Part shown: positions 36,725-46,293 of the stretch, piece by piece
How positions within the stretch are numbered: the first letter of the stretch is position 1
Layout of the letters: each line of letters begins with the position of its first letter
From: Methylobacter sp.
Lineage (GTDB): Bacteria; Pseudomonadota; Gammaproteobacteria; Methylococcales; Methylomonadaceae
Reading direction: 5' to 3'
Assembly (NCBI GenBank): GCA_028716975.1
Contig: JAQUOU010000001.1
Coordinates: 124,001-188,000, forward strand
Length of the DNA: 64,000 nt
Translations under genes and position numbers: made by a program
The notes under the pieces: model-generated
Told to the model about the DNA's origin: nothing
The model's input: only the letters and a program-made list of their open reading frames with translations
The model's database searches: none

Positions 36725-37789
36725 CTACAGGCCCAATGGATTATTCGGGTCTATGCCGGCCATAAAAGGCAGACGCCGATCCTGGTTGGTGAGCTGATAG
36801 ATTTTCCCCAGCCAGTTATTGAATACGGCTTTTGCCGTATCCCTCCAGGTATTGTCAATATGCTCCAGAATCAGGTTTTCAGGAAATTCAGCCGGTTCTC
36901 TGCCGGTTTGTCTGGCTGAAATGACCTCCTGTTTATAGCCGGTAAGGATTTCCTGTACCTCTGCATTAAAATAATTTTCGGGGAAAGGCGGATAGTCTGC
37001 TCTTTCTGCATTGTAGAAACGCATGATTTCACGTTTGTATTCTTTTAACAGGCTAATGTCATCATATTCGGGGTGTCCCTGAAAGAAAACAATGCGGAAA
37101 CCATCGGGACTGACGGCCAGATGCACGCCTGCTTCTTTGCTGATTGCCAGGATTTTTAGACCGTGGCGTTCCATATCGCGCTGGAATATTTCATTAAAAC
37201 GAGAATGGGGCACATCAAAGCGGGTGTTAATTTCTGCAACCAGAGGATGCGTACGGTCGATTAATTTATGGGAAAATACGCCCCAGCGTTTAGCCGGTAT
37301 GCGGGTGCGTTCAATGCCGTAGCGGTATTGAATGACGGCATGAGTGGCAAGACACGAACAAAGCACCGACGTGACATTTTCCTCGGCCCAGGAGAAAACT
37401 TCCGTTAAGGGTTGCCAAAAATCTTCTTCAGGCAATCTGGCATGAGTGACATTAGCGCCGCTGATGATAAGGGCGTCCAGGCCATCCTGTCTGATTTTCT
37501 CAAAAGGTTCATAATATTTGTCGATATGCGCTTGCGCTTTCGGGCCTCGCTCCATGCCATTAATGGTGAAAGGATGCACATGAAACTGAGCGATCTGGTT
37601 GCACGCGCCAACCAAGCGGAAAAACTGTCGTTCTGTTGCTTCCAGCGCGGCATCTGGCATCATATTGAGCAGTCCGATGTGCATTTCCCGTATATCCTGA
37701 TTACTGGCGCGATCCGGGGCCAGGATTTCCTCGCCTTCTTCTCGAAGACGCTGAAAAGTCGGTAAGTCAGTGTGAGCGACTAAAGGCAT
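36725..37789 (-). CDS. metA: Homoserine O-acyltransferase, MetA family
   Basis: First committed step of methionine synthesis: acyl transfer to homoserine (succinyl-CoA by family habit, though some members use acetyl-CoA). Of the 354 residues, IGLLNMMPDAALEATERQF is the family N-terminal signature. Cys146 (CSCLATHAV) would be the acyl-enzyme nucleophile, with His239 and Glu241 in FFQGHPEYD as partners. Acyl specificity cannot be read with certainty. It is co-transcribed with the upstream P-loop ATPase and the downstream deaminase (gaps of 19 and 0 bases). Confidence 0.93.
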   Translation of the reverse strand: MPLVAHTDLPTFQRLREEGEEILAPDRASNQDIREMHIGLLNMMPDAALEATERQFFRLVGACNQIAQFHVHPFTINGMERGPKAQAHIDKYYEPFEKIRQDGLDALIISGANVTHARLPEEDFWQPLTEVFSWAEENVTSVLCSCLATHAVIQYRYGIERTRIPAKRWGVFSHKLIDRTHPLVAEINTRFDVPHSRFNEIFQRDMERHGLKILAISKEAGVHLAVSPDGFRIVFFQGHPEYDDISLLKEYKREIMRFYNAERADYPPFPENYFNAEVQEILTGYKQEVISARQTGREPAEFPENLILEHIDNTWRDTAKAVFNNWLGKIYQLTNQDRRLPFMAGIDPNNPLGL

Positions 37790-37808
37790 GAGCAGGAGTT
37801 TTTATTGA

Positions 37809-38654
37809 TCATTGCTGTCTTGCAATTGCTTCGGCAATAAGCCGGATAAAGTCATCCTCAGTCTTAACTTCGGCGACATCATTCGCATCTACGGTATAGC
37901 CGTATTGTTCGGCGATAGCTTCATAACGGGGCAGTCGTGATTTGAATAGTTCGGGGAAAACCCAGGAGACAAACTCATCCGGTGGAATACTATCGGAAGA
38001 AGGGTAATTTTTTAAACGGATGAATTCACTCAGTTTTTCATCGAGGAATGCTTCACGATAATAAAGTGGTTTGGGATCGGTCCTGGAGCGTTCAATGATG
38101 GTTTGTTCCAAGGCCGGTGGAGTTTTAATGTAAACAATTAGCGTGTGTCTTGCCAATGTATTCAATACTTCCGGATTGTCCAGTTCACAAACGCTGCCGC
38201 CGGCATCGTTGATAAAGTTTTTATAGCCATAGATATCTTCAGCTTTATGAATAAACTCCGGCACGTCATTCATGGCGGCAACTTCCGCATCATGATGCAG
38301 TTTTTGTCTGCGTTTAAATTCCTTTAAAGACAGTCCGCCCAGCTCAGGTTTGCCAAGCTTGCCCAGAAAACTGGAAACAGCGGCAAGATTATCAACCGTT
38401 ATTTTGCTGCTGATATAGATGGAATCGGAAAGCAGCAACTGCCGCAAAAAGGGAACGCTCATTGCGTGGCGTTTAATATTGTCCAGAATCGGCTCTTCCA
38501 GGTATTTCGTGCCGATCCTGTAATCGCCGGAATAGTGGAACCATTTGGCTTTCGGCAGTTTATTGGCCAGTGTCGTTTTGCCGGCGCCCGACATTGCCAG
38601 CAAGGTAATGCTTTTTGATTGCCAGTCCAGGAATTCCCGGGGACTCATTTTCAT
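37809..38654 (-). CDS. P-loop ATPase/kinase of unknown function
   Basis: 281-residue soluble protein. A Walker A loop is present at residues 20-29 (AMSGAGKTTL), preceded by a hydrophobic strand. INDAGGSVCEL (about 164-174) and LIVYIKTPP (about 188-196) look like the core strands of a nucleotide kinase. It ends with a helical tail. I cannot name a substrate. It lies between a DUF6763-like gene and metA with gaps of 14 and 19 bases, so it is surely co-transcribed, but the neighbours do not reveal its job. Confidence 0.75.
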   Translation of the reverse strand: MKMSPREFLDWQSKSITLLAMSGAGKTTLANKLPKAKWFHYSGDYRIGTKYLEEPILDNIKRHAMSVPFLRQLLLSDSIYISSKITVDNLAAVSSFLGKLGKPELGGLSLKEFKRRQKLHHDAEVAAMNDVPEFIHKAEDIYGYKNFINDAGGSVCELDNPEVLNTLARHTLIVYIKTPPALEQTIIERSRTDPKPLYYREAFLDEKLSEFIRLKNYPSSDSIPPDEFVSWVFPELFKSRLPRYEAIAEQYGYTVDANDVAEVKTEDDFIRLIAEAIARQQ

Positions 38655-38668
38655 GTAATGTTTCCTGA

Positions 38669-38968
38669 TTAATCCAGATAATCTTCAATATCCATATCTT
38701 CGGGATTAGGCCGGTGTTCGTCAGGGTCGGAATAGCCCAGATCATCGGTTTCAAGGTCATCAAAGGGTGCTGTCCAGTCTTCGGGATCCTCGATATAATC
38801 GAAGGTTGAGTTATACCAGCTGTCATGGTCGTACTCGCCGATATCGCCGTTAAGATATTGCACCTCAATAGAATCGGCGCTGTCTTCAATATCGATAATC
38901 TTAAACTTCAGGTTGTTTTCCACATCTTTGTACCAGCTGCCGATGATGGGATCTGCTACGGTTGCCAT
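38669..38968 (-). CDS. Small acidic protein, DUF6763-like
   Basis: About 99 residues beginning MATVADPIIGSWYKDVENN, strongly acidic throughout (IEDPEDWTAPFDDLETDDLG; end DIEDYLD). The pattern recalls a small gammaproteobacterial family that I know as DUF6763, of unknown function. I placed the start at the ATG at 38968 because GAGG lies upstream; five more residues would be possible. Head of the operon containing the P-loop ATPase, metA and the deaminase. Confidence 0.7.
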   Translation of the reverse strand: MATVADPIIGSWYKDVENNLKFKIIDIEDSADSIEVQYLNGDIGEYDHDSWYNSTFDYIEDPEDWTAPFDDLETDDLGYSDPDEHRPNPEDMDIEDYLD

Positions 38969-39032
38969 GCTTAAATTCCTCAATACTCACGTTAGGTTGT
39001 TTAGAAAAGGGTATAACAAACGAATAGTATTA

Positions 39033-39070
39033 ACACTCGATATAAAAGACAAATCTTTTATATCGAGTGT
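39033..39070. repeat. Perfect 17-bp hairpin in a divergent promoter region
   Basis: ACACTCGATATAAAAGA (39033-39049) and its exact inverted copy (39054-39070) flank the 4-base loop CAAA. It lies between divergent genes, 65 bases from the start of the small acidic gene and 168 from the HerA-like gene. It is AT-rich and has no T-tail, so it may be an operator or mRNA leader structure. Confidence 0.7.
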
Positions 39071-39237
39071 AATATCGTCCTTTGGTATTTTTACTTCAAA
39101 CGCTATCTGTAAATCTTTTATAAAGCGGTCCGGTAGGTTAACTACAGCTATATTTATAGAGGAAGCGCGGCTTTCTTGCAAGAGGGCGCTGTGCTACGAT
39201 GCATGAGTATTTTTATTAAGACAGGAGTATTTAAATC

Positions 39238-40725
39238 GTGCAGGAAATTTTAATCGGCGGGGGGAATGGCGCTAAAGTCATTATGGATGCTGCTATGGGC
39301 AATCGTCACGGGATGATTTCAGGAGCGACCGGCACAGGTAAAACCATTACGCTGCAAATTTTGGCGGAAGGGTTTTCACGACTGGGGGTTCCTGTTTTCC
39401 TGGCCGATATTAAAGGTGACCTGTCCGGTATTACCAGTCCCGGCCAGCCTAATGAGAAAATTTCCCAGCGCCTTGAAAAAATCGGCATAACTAATTTTCA
39501 GCATCGCGGTAATCCGGCTGTTTTCTGGGATATTTTTGCCAAAACCGGACATCCGGTGCGTACGACTATCTTAGATATGGGGCCGTTGCTGCTCAGTAAT
39601 CTGCTGGAGTTGAATGATACGCAAACCGGCGTTTTGTACAGTTGTTTTAAAATTGCCGATGATAATGGCCTGTTATTGCTGGATTTAAAAGATTTATGCG
39701 CGATGCTGCGCTGGATGGGAGAGGAGGGCCGCGAACTACAAGCTGAATACGGTAATATTTCGGCGGCGAGTCTCGGCGCGATTCAACGGCAGTTGCTGGT
39801 TCTGGAAGAGCAGGGCGCGGAATATTTTTTCGGGGAGCCCGCTATTCAGTTGAGCGATTTCTGTAAAACGGATTTCTCGGGAAACGGGGTAATTAGCATT
39901 CTTGACGCTACCGTGCTCACCGCAAAATCACCGCGTTTATATGCCACTTTTTTACTTTGGCTGCTTGCTGAATTATTCGAAACCTTACCGGAAGTGGGTG
40001 ATGCCGATCGTCCTAAACTGGTATTATTTTTTGATGAGGCGCATCTGCTTTTTGATCAGGCGCCCAAGATACTGATCGATAAAATCGAACAAATTGTCAG
40101 GCTAATCCGCTCTAAAGGCGTAGGCGTGTATTTTATCAGTCAAAGCCCGCTGGATATTCCTGAAGATATTCTGGGACAGCTGGGTCTTAAAATTCAGCAT
40201 GCTTTAAGAGCTTTTACACCGAAAGATCAGCAAGTAGTCAGGAGCGTTGCCGCAACTTTCCGCAGTAATTCAGGGATTGATACGGAAGCCGCCATCCAGG
40301 AATTAAAAAATGGCGAAGCGTTGGTTTCGGTATTGAACAAGGATGGCAGTCCGGCGCCGGTAGAGCGAATTTTAATTCGTCCGCCCGAGTCTCAACTCGG
40401 CCCGATTTCAAGCCAGCAGCGAGACGAAATAATGCGGCGGTCTCCTTTTAGCGGCCGGTACGAGCAGGAAGTGGATCGGGAATCGGCTTACGAACTGCTC
40501 AGGAAAAAAGCGCAGCGGCAAGCTGAGGTTGCTGCTGAAGACACACTAATCAAGCAGCATTCAGACAATACTTCCAGCCGTACCGTGAAGGGAACAAGGT
40601 CGCGAGACCGGCAAAGCGTCGGCGAAGCGCTGCTTACAAGTGCGGCCCGCAGCATAGGCAGTGCGGTAGGCCGTCAGATTATTCGAGGTATTATGGGCTC
40701 GCTGTTGGGCGGCCGCTCACGATAA
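39238..40725 (+). CDS. HerA-like ATPase, DUF853/YjgR family
   Basis: 495-residue cytoplasmic ATPase related to HerA DNA translocases. Walker A GATGTGKT is at residues 29-36, and LVLFFDEAHLLFDQAP (about 261-276) is Walker B with its catalytic Glu. QSPLDIPEDILGQLG and the C-terminal low-complexity tail are typical of YjgR proteins. Cellular role unclear. Start codon GTG at 39238, with AGGAG upstream. Confidence 0.9.
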   Translation: MQEILIGGGNGAKVIMDAAMGNRHGMISGATGTGKTITLQILAEGFSRLGVPVFLADIKGDLSGITSPGQPNEKISQRLEKIGITNFQHRGNPAVFWDIFAKTGHPVRTTILDMGPLLLSNLLELNDTQTGVLYSCFKIADDNGLLLLDLKDLCAMLRWMGEEGRELQAEYGNISAASLGAIQRQLLVLEEQGAEYFFGEPAIQLSDFCKTDFSGNGVISILDATVLTAKSPRLYATFLLWLLAELFETLPEVGDADRPKLVLFFDEAHLLFDQAPKILIDKIEQIVRLIRSKGVGVYFISQSPLDIPEDILGQLGLKIQHALRAFTPKDQQVVRSVAATFRSNSGIDTEAAIQELKNGEALVSVLNKDGSPAPVERILIRPPESQLGPISSQQRDEIMRRSPFSGRYEQEVDRESAYELLRKKAQRQAEVAAEDTLIKQHSDNTSSRTVKGTRSRDRQSVGEALLTSAARSIGSAVGRQIIRGIMGSLLGGRSR

Positions 40726-41243
40726 TATTTAAACTTTTAATAAATCGTTGCCGGTATTTTTCGGCTTTACAGAGGGCTTTCAGCCTGATGCCTACCGTCA
40801 ACTTTGACCATTTTAGGTATAAAAGCACCTATGCCAAGGCTAAACGACTGAATTCACAGGCGTAACCGATTAAAAACTGTTTCCTTTTGTGCGGTTAGTG
40901 TTGTAAGCCTCTTGCATTTTTGACTATCGGAAGCATTAGGACGGAAATATACGAGGCTGAGTAAAAAAGACAAGTCGACTCGAGACAATCACCAGCTTTA
41001 GCTGGTGATTGTCTGGCTAATTTTTCTTTATAAAGGAACAAATATACTGTGCAATTGTCCAGTACTTACATTGGCGCTCGTCAGTACATTGCAAAATAAA
41101 TTCAATGCGAGTTAGAATGTAAGAGCCGGTTCCAAATAGTTCCTAGCTTTTTGCAAGCAACGGAAATATTTGATTATTTCTAATTATGACTGGTAGTGAC
41201 AACTGAAACGATAATCTAAAAAATTAATAATGAGGAGAAAATT
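40726..41243. other. Intergenic region with a terminator-like hairpin
   Basis: About 520 bases of AT-rich sequence between the HerA-like and SmbP-like genes. The only strong structure is the hairpin at 40983-41014. Its distance of over 250 bases from the stop codon leaves room for a small RNA, but I see no further support. AGGAGAAAATT precedes the next gene. Confidence 0.45.
40983..41014 (+). terminator. Terminator-like hairpin
   Basis: AGACAATCACCAGC and its exact inverted copy form a 14-bp stem with a TTTA loop. GGCTAATTTTTC follows, so the T-run is 6 bases away; this makes it a weaker candidate for intrinsic termination. Confidence 0.5.
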
Positions 41244-41585
41244 ATGAAAAAATTAGCATCCATATTTGCAGGTTTATTGTTGTGTCTAAGTACTACTGTT
41301 TTCGCCGAGCAACACGCCGACGAAGCACTGCAACATGCCAATCAGGCGGTAGAGCACGGTAAGGCAGGTCATGCGCCGATTTTGGTAGAACATGCAAAAG
41401 CGGCATTGGAACATACGCTGGCAGCTGCAATAACTGCTAAGGGCGTACCTTTAACCCATATAAATGCAGCCTCAAAATCTCTGGAATCCTCTATTGATCA
41501 CGGCAATTTAGGTCATACAGAGGAAGCCACTAAAGCTGCCGAAGAGGCTGTAGATCACCTTAAAGCCGCCGAGAGCAGTAAATAA
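41244..41585 (+). CDS. SmbP-like small metal-binding periplasmic protein
   Basis: 113 residues with a signal peptide (about 1-21, ending TTVFA). The mature part is a His-rich helical repeat (HADEALQHANQAVEHGKAGH; later EHAKAALEH and DHGNLGHTEEATKAAEEAVDH), like SmbP of Nitrosomonas europaea, a periplasmic four-helix protein that binds copper and other divalent metals. Strong ribosome site and its own terminator suggest a monocistronic, well-expressed gene. Function by analogy. Confidence 0.85.
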   Translation: MKKLASIFAGLLLCLSTTVFAEQHADEALQHANQAVEHGKAGHAPILVEHAKAALEHTLAAAITAKGVPLTHINAASKSLESSIDHGNLGHTEEATKAAEEAVDHLKAAESSK

Positions 41586-41600
41586 TATTCTCATCTTTAA

Positions 41601-41640
41601 AACAACGAACGGGAGGAATTTTACCCGTTCGTTGTTTTTT
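41601..41640 (+). terminator. Rho-independent terminator after the SmbP-like gene
   Basis: AACAACGAACGGG (41601-41613) pairs with CCCGTTCGTTGTT (41624-41636), followed by a run of T. It lies 16 bases after the stop codon. Confidence 0.9.
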
Positions 41641-41828
41641 AATATCTACAATAATAGTAAGATCCTTAACGAAAAGGTATCCGTATAGTCAATCGATTCT
41701 CCTCTTATAAAAATCCCCGGTTATCATCCGCATAGTAAAAAGCAGCCAATTGATCCGTTAAGTCTTGATAAAAATGTATTCATATAAAGATCTTTCATCA
41801 GGGCCTTTCATCAGGGCAGTGAACCAGA

Positions 41829-44642
41829 TCAGCTATTTAATTTAGCTTCTATTTTTTGTTTGTAATTCAGGTAATGAATGGTTTGTAACTGATTCGGACT
41901 ATCGATCCCGAAAGCAGAAAGAGGCAGGTCAATATCCGTAATGTGAACCGGATAATCAAGTTTGCTTTGTCTGGATTGGATAATGTATTGATAAGCCGTT
42001 AGAAAAACCTGATTGCCGTGATCCAGCGAAGAAAATTCCTTGTCATTGCAGTAAATTGTATAATTTATACCATTTGGAATTGCTATTCCGGTGATGCGCA
42101 GGTTTAGTCGTTTAGCTGTCAATGCAGCTTTCAGAATTACCGGTTTGAATGACCAGGCGCCAGCGGAATTTTTCTGAATTTCATAATGCTCAATGGTCAT
42201 AATAGTTTCGAAAAGATTACGATTGAGAATAGCTTCCAAAAAGGCGGCATACTGATTTAAAAGCTGATTGGGATCTGATTTTTGGTGTTGTTGCATATAC
42301 AAGGCGCCCTTTTCATCAACAATATAAATACTGATATGAGTTTTGTTTTGATAATAAAAAACCTGAATCATTTGTGGTTTATTCAGCGTATAAATAAGAG
42401 GAATAGGGGTATTTTCAAGCACTGCCTGATCAAAATAAACCGGACTGAATTGGACCTGAGGACTCGCTAATTCTTTTAGCAGGAGATCTTCTGTTAAAAG
42501 TTTACGAAAACCCAGTATCTTGTTTACCGCCTGGAAAATATAAAGCGAGGCGCCGCCGTGTAAAATAAACCGCGGTGAACGGTGGCGTTGGTGTTTGGAA
42601 AAAAATTTAAGTAATGTATTGAAAACCCCTTCAACACGCAAAATTATACTTTTAGCTCGAACCGGAGTATGGCAAACAATAGTCAAGTCATTCGAAGAAA
42701 GCGGTTTTCTATTATTATTGATAATATCGGTCAGGCAATTAAATAACCCATCACTATTTTCGTATTGGCTAATAGTAATTTCACTCCAGCTGGATAGTGA
42801 AATCTTATCCAGAGTCTGAACAAAACATTGCCGATCCATGCCGTAACTTAGCGCATCAGAACGTTCACTCATTACACACAAGCCGCTTTCGCCAGGCTCC
42901 GGACCGTATATTCCCAGATTTATAAAAACCAATGATTTAGTTATTGTTTTAGCGGTTTGATAAGCTTCCAATGAATTTTCACAGTCAAAGTTACTGATTA
43001 AAAACGGGTTCAGGCAGCCTAATATGGAATGCATCTGGTCTTTAGTAATTTTTAGAGTGTTTGAGCTGAAATGCAGTTGCAATTGCCTATGATACAGTCC
43101 GTTAATGATCAGCCAACAAAAAATTTCAATTAAAGTCTGGCATTTTTGTATGGGTTCAAAGTCCACTGCATTCGCCATCTGAACATTTTTCAAAAATAGA
43201 GCCCATCCCGAGGTGCTGCCATTAAGGTGGCTTTCTACAATAGATAGCTCAGTTTCTCTGCAATGAACGGCGGAACGAGTGGTAATAATTTCAATTTTGC
43301 CGGGTTTCTTTTCCAGGAAGGAATATAATTTTCTGCCTATCAGCTTCAGGTCGTTACTGTCTTGAGAGCCTTGTCTGACATAATTGCCGGCAAAACCCAT
43401 GATCATCCGATAACATTGGGTTAATTGCTGCAGAATAATCACATGTTCCTGGGTTGCTTTCTTTATGTCCCAGTGGCGTTGCCTGTTAAGATCAGCCAGC
43501 GCGGATGCCGGCCAATTCCAGAGCTTGGCAATATTGGCCATATATTCCTCCCTGGACTCGCGAGTTTGAGTATTCATGGTATTGTCGGAAGATCCCATGA
43601 TTTTTAAATAAAAGCTTTGCCGGGCCAAGGCTAATCTTTCAAAGCTATCTGTTTTCTGTAGATAAGCTTCGACTTTCTGGTAAATCAATAAATACGGGTC
43701 TAGATCGATAACGGCATAGTTTCCTTGATAGATGGCTTGTTTTATATCCTGGCAAAGCCATGCGGTGTGCGGATATTCACTCGCATAACACTCCATCAAT
43801 AACAGCTTCAATAAAGATTTATGGGGAGACTGAAGGGATTTATAGATATGCCAAAGCGTTGCACTAATAAATTCTTCAGCCGGAACGGAATCCAGGCCGC
43901 CAAAATCAATAAGTTCATGATCATAAATAAACCGGTTTTCTTTCAGGTGACTGGCATAGCTTGTATAGTTGTTTTCCTGGTGCGGGGGAACCAGCCACCA
44001 AACCGGGCTTTTTCCGGCTATATAAACCGATGTCCGGTAAAACTCCTCCAATAAGAGATAGTGTTGGGTTTGTCCGCTGCTTTCCGAGGAAATCGGGGTG
44101 TCTTGGCCGAGCAGGAATTGCTCGCTATTCATCAGGAAGAAATGCACTTCCAAAGCTAGCGAGGCCGCCCAAATTTCTACGGCGGCGGCTTTTTTTTGCA
44201 GTTCATTTATTTCAGAAAGCGACAGTCCTGATTGATGGCATAGCCAGATATCCATATCACTGCTTTTGGAAAACGCAATGCTGCCGACGCTTCCCATTAA
44301 AAACAGCCCTTCAATGGCATAATTCTGCAGGGGATCGTGGGTGTAGGTGAAGTTTTTCGTGAATTGCCTTGCAGCCCTTATTGCCTGATTGCCGGGGTTA
44401 TAGTCCGGTATTCCGGAAGGAGTGCCCGAAGAAATAAACCCAGGCAATAAAGGAAAGTTGCGATGAAAAATTAAGGGTAACAAGTCCAGAAAAATCCGTT
44501 GGCGGGGTTGCAGGAAGTCCTGGATACGCTGAGCCCGGATTTGATGCAGTTTTTTAAAACGCTGCTTGATCGTTTGAAGATCCCTTATGCCGATATCTTC
44601 GCCGGGAGAGCCTAAATATATGGGGGGATATTGTTTTGCCAC
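41829..44642 (-). CDS. cyaA: Class I adenylate cyclase
   Basis: 937-residue enzyme that makes cyclic AMP from ATP; class I is the enterobacterial/gammaproteobacterial type. The catalytic nucleotidyltransferase segment LFLMGSVGSIAFSKSSDMDI followed by WLCHQSG (about 111-140) holds the metal-binding Asp pair. The long C-terminal half is the regulatory region typical of CyaA. It is somewhat longer than the E. coli protein (848). It runs in the same direction as argH, 140 bases downstream, with no clear terminator between them. Confidence 0.94.
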   Translation of the reverse strand: MAKQYPPIYLGSPGEDIGIRDLQTIKQRFKKLHQIRAQRIQDFLQPRQRIFLDLLPLIFHRNFPLLPGFISSGTPSGIPDYNPGNQAIRAARQFTKNFTYTHDPLQNYAIEGLFLMGSVGSIAFSKSSDMDIWLCHQSGLSLSEINELQKKAAAVEIWAASLALEVHFFLMNSEQFLLGQDTPISSESSGQTQHYLLLEEFYRTSVYIAGKSPVWWLVPPHQENNYTSYASHLKENRFIYDHELIDFGGLDSVPAEEFISATLWHIYKSLQSPHKSLLKLLLMECYASEYPHTAWLCQDIKQAIYQGNYAVIDLDPYLLIYQKVEAYLQKTDSFERLALARQSFYLKIMGSSDNTMNTQTRESREEYMANIAKLWNWPASALADLNRQRHWDIKKATQEHVIILQQLTQCYRMIMGFAGNYVRQGSQDSNDLKLIGRKLYSFLEKKPGKIEIITTRSAVHCRETELSIVESHLNGSTSGWALFLKNVQMANAVDFEPIQKCQTLIEIFCWLIINGLYHRQLQLHFSSNTLKITKDQMHSILGCLNPFLISNFDCENSLEAYQTAKTITKSLVFINLGIYGPEPGESGLCVMSERSDALSYGMDRQCFVQTLDKISLSSWSEITISQYENSDGLFNCLTDIINNNRKPLSSNDLTIVCHTPVRAKSIILRVEGVFNTLLKFFSKHQRHRSPRFILHGGASLYIFQAVNKILGFRKLLTEDLLLKELASPQVQFSPVYFDQAVLENTPIPLIYTLNKPQMIQVFYYQNKTHISIYIVDEKGALYMQQHQKSDPNQLLNQYAAFLEAILNRNLFETIMTIEHYEIQKNSAGAWSFKPVILKAALTAKRLNLRITGIAIPNGINYTIYCNDKEFSSLDHGNQVFLTAYQYIIQSRQSKLDYPVHITDIDLPLSAFGIDSPNQLQTIHYLNYKQKIEAKLNS

Positions 44643-44785
44643 AGTGAAAATAACTTTATAACTATACCTGCCAAGTATAGAGCAAAGACTGAATTAAAAT
44701 GGCTTGGGTATAGAACAAAGATTAAGCGGCCCAGGCAATCGTATCTGGCCTTGCGTTTTGATCTTTTTTAGTAGCGAGGCGAATA

Positions 44786-46189
44786 TTAAAGATGCTGGAT
44801 AGGCTGCAAATTTTGTCGCGCTGTCAAAATCGCAGCTTTTACAATATCGGGGGCTGTGCCGCCAATATGTTTTCGGGCGGCGATCGAGCCTTCCAGGGTT
44901 AAAACATCAAAAACATCATGAGAAATCAAGGATGAAAATTGTTGCAATTCCGGAAGAGATATTTCTGACAGATCACGGTTGCTTTCTATGCCCAAGCGCA
45001 CAGCGAGTCCCACGACTTCATGCGCATCGCGGAAAGCCATACCTTTACGCACCAGATAATCAGCAAGGTCGGTGGCAGTGGCAAAGCCTCGTTTGGCCGA
45101 GTTGTACATATTTCCCTTTTTTGCGCTGATATGAGGCACCATGTCAGCATAAGCTCGCAGGCAGTTGATTAAGGTGTCGACGGTATCAAAAAGTGGTTCC
45201 TTATCTTCCTGGTTGTCTTTATTGTAAGCCAACGGCTGACTTTTCATGAGCATCAGCAGCGATATCAAGTGGCCCGTTACGCGGCCGGATTTGCCGCGCA
45301 CCAGTTCCGGCACGTCGGGATTTTTCTTTTGCGGCATAATCGAAGAGCCGGTGCAGAAGGCATCCGGAATTTCTATAAAGTCAAACTGGGCGCTGGACCA
45401 CAAGATTAATTCTTCGGAAAAACGCGATAAATGCATCATGATTAAACTGCCCGCCGCGCAAAATTCAATGGCAAAATCGCGGTCGCTTACAGAATCCAGC
45501 GAATTGGCCGACGGTCGGCTGAAGCCGAGTAAATCAGCTGTCATTTGACGGTCAATGGGATAGCTCGTTCCAGCCAGTGCCGCCGCTCCCAAAGGCATGA
45601 TATTGATCCGTTTACAGCAATCCTGAAGCCTTTCCTGATCGCGGCTTAGCATTTCAAACCAGGCCATCAAGTGATGGCCAAAGGTAATCGGCTGGGCCAC
45701 CTGCAAATGCGTAAAGCCCGGCATGATGGTGTCGGCATGTTGTTCGGCCAAATCCAATAGTGCCGTTTGCAAGCGCGTCAATTGGCCAGTGATATTGTTA
45801 ATTTCACTGCGTAAATACAGACGAATATCCGTTGCCACCTGGTCGTTACGCGAGCGGCCGGTGTGCAGTTTTTTTCCGGCTATGCCGATTAAATCGGTGA
45901 GTCTTGCTTCAATGTTCATGTGAACATCTTCCTGCTTTATCGACCAGGCAAATTCGCCGCGGGAAATTTCCCCGCTGATTTGGGCCAGGCCGCTATTAAT
46001 ATCGTCACGTTCCTGTTCAGTCAGAACCCCAATTTTGCACAGCATGGCCGCATGCGCCACCGAGCCCTGAATATCCTGATGCGCCATGCGCTGGTCAAAA
46101 TCTACAGAAGCGGTAAATACCTCAACAAAGGCATTGGTTGCCTCAGCAAAACGGGCGCTGGAAAGTTTGCCGGAATTAACGTTAGTCAT
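44786..46189 (-). CDS. argH: Argininosuccinate lyase
   Basis: Last step of arginine synthesis: cleaves argininosuccinate to arginine and fumarate. Normal length (467) and complete signatures: [19 protein letters not shown], the [14 protein letters not shown] loop, and the fumarase/aspartase-family signature [20 protein letters not shown], which contains the mobile catalytic loop. It sits upstream of hemC in opposite orientation, a conserved gammaproteobacterial arrangement, although here an RND pump gene lies in between. Confidence 0.97.
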   Translation of the reverse strand: MTNVNSGKLSSARFAEATNAFVEVFTASVDFDQRMAHQDIQGSVAHAAMLCKIGVLTEQERDDINSGLAQISGEISRGEFAWSIKQEDVHMNIEARLTDLIGIAGKKLHTGRSRNDQVATDIRLYLRSEINNITGQLTRLQTALLDLAEQHADTIMPGFTHLQVAQPITFGHHLMAWFEMLSRDQERLQDCCKRINIMPLGAAALAGTSYPIDRQMTADLLGFSRPSANSLDSVSDRDFAIEFCAAGSLIMMHLSRFSEELILWSSAQFDFIEIPDAFCTGSSIMPQKKNPDVPELVRGKSGRVTGHLISLLMLMKSQPLAYNKDNQEDKEPLFDTVDTLINCLRAYADMVPHISAKKGNMYNSAKRGFATATDLADYLVRKGMAFRDAHEVVGLAVRLGIESNRDLSEISLPELQQFSSLISHDVFDVLTLEGSIAARKHIGGTAPDIVKAAILTARQNLQPIQHL

Positions 46190-46293
46190 TAGCGTTTATG
46201 CGAAGTAACTGAAAATGAGGAATTATACAGCTAAACCCTAAGGTCTGAAGGGTAAAAGAAAGGTAAAGTTTTGCCTTATTGAAATGTTGCTTA

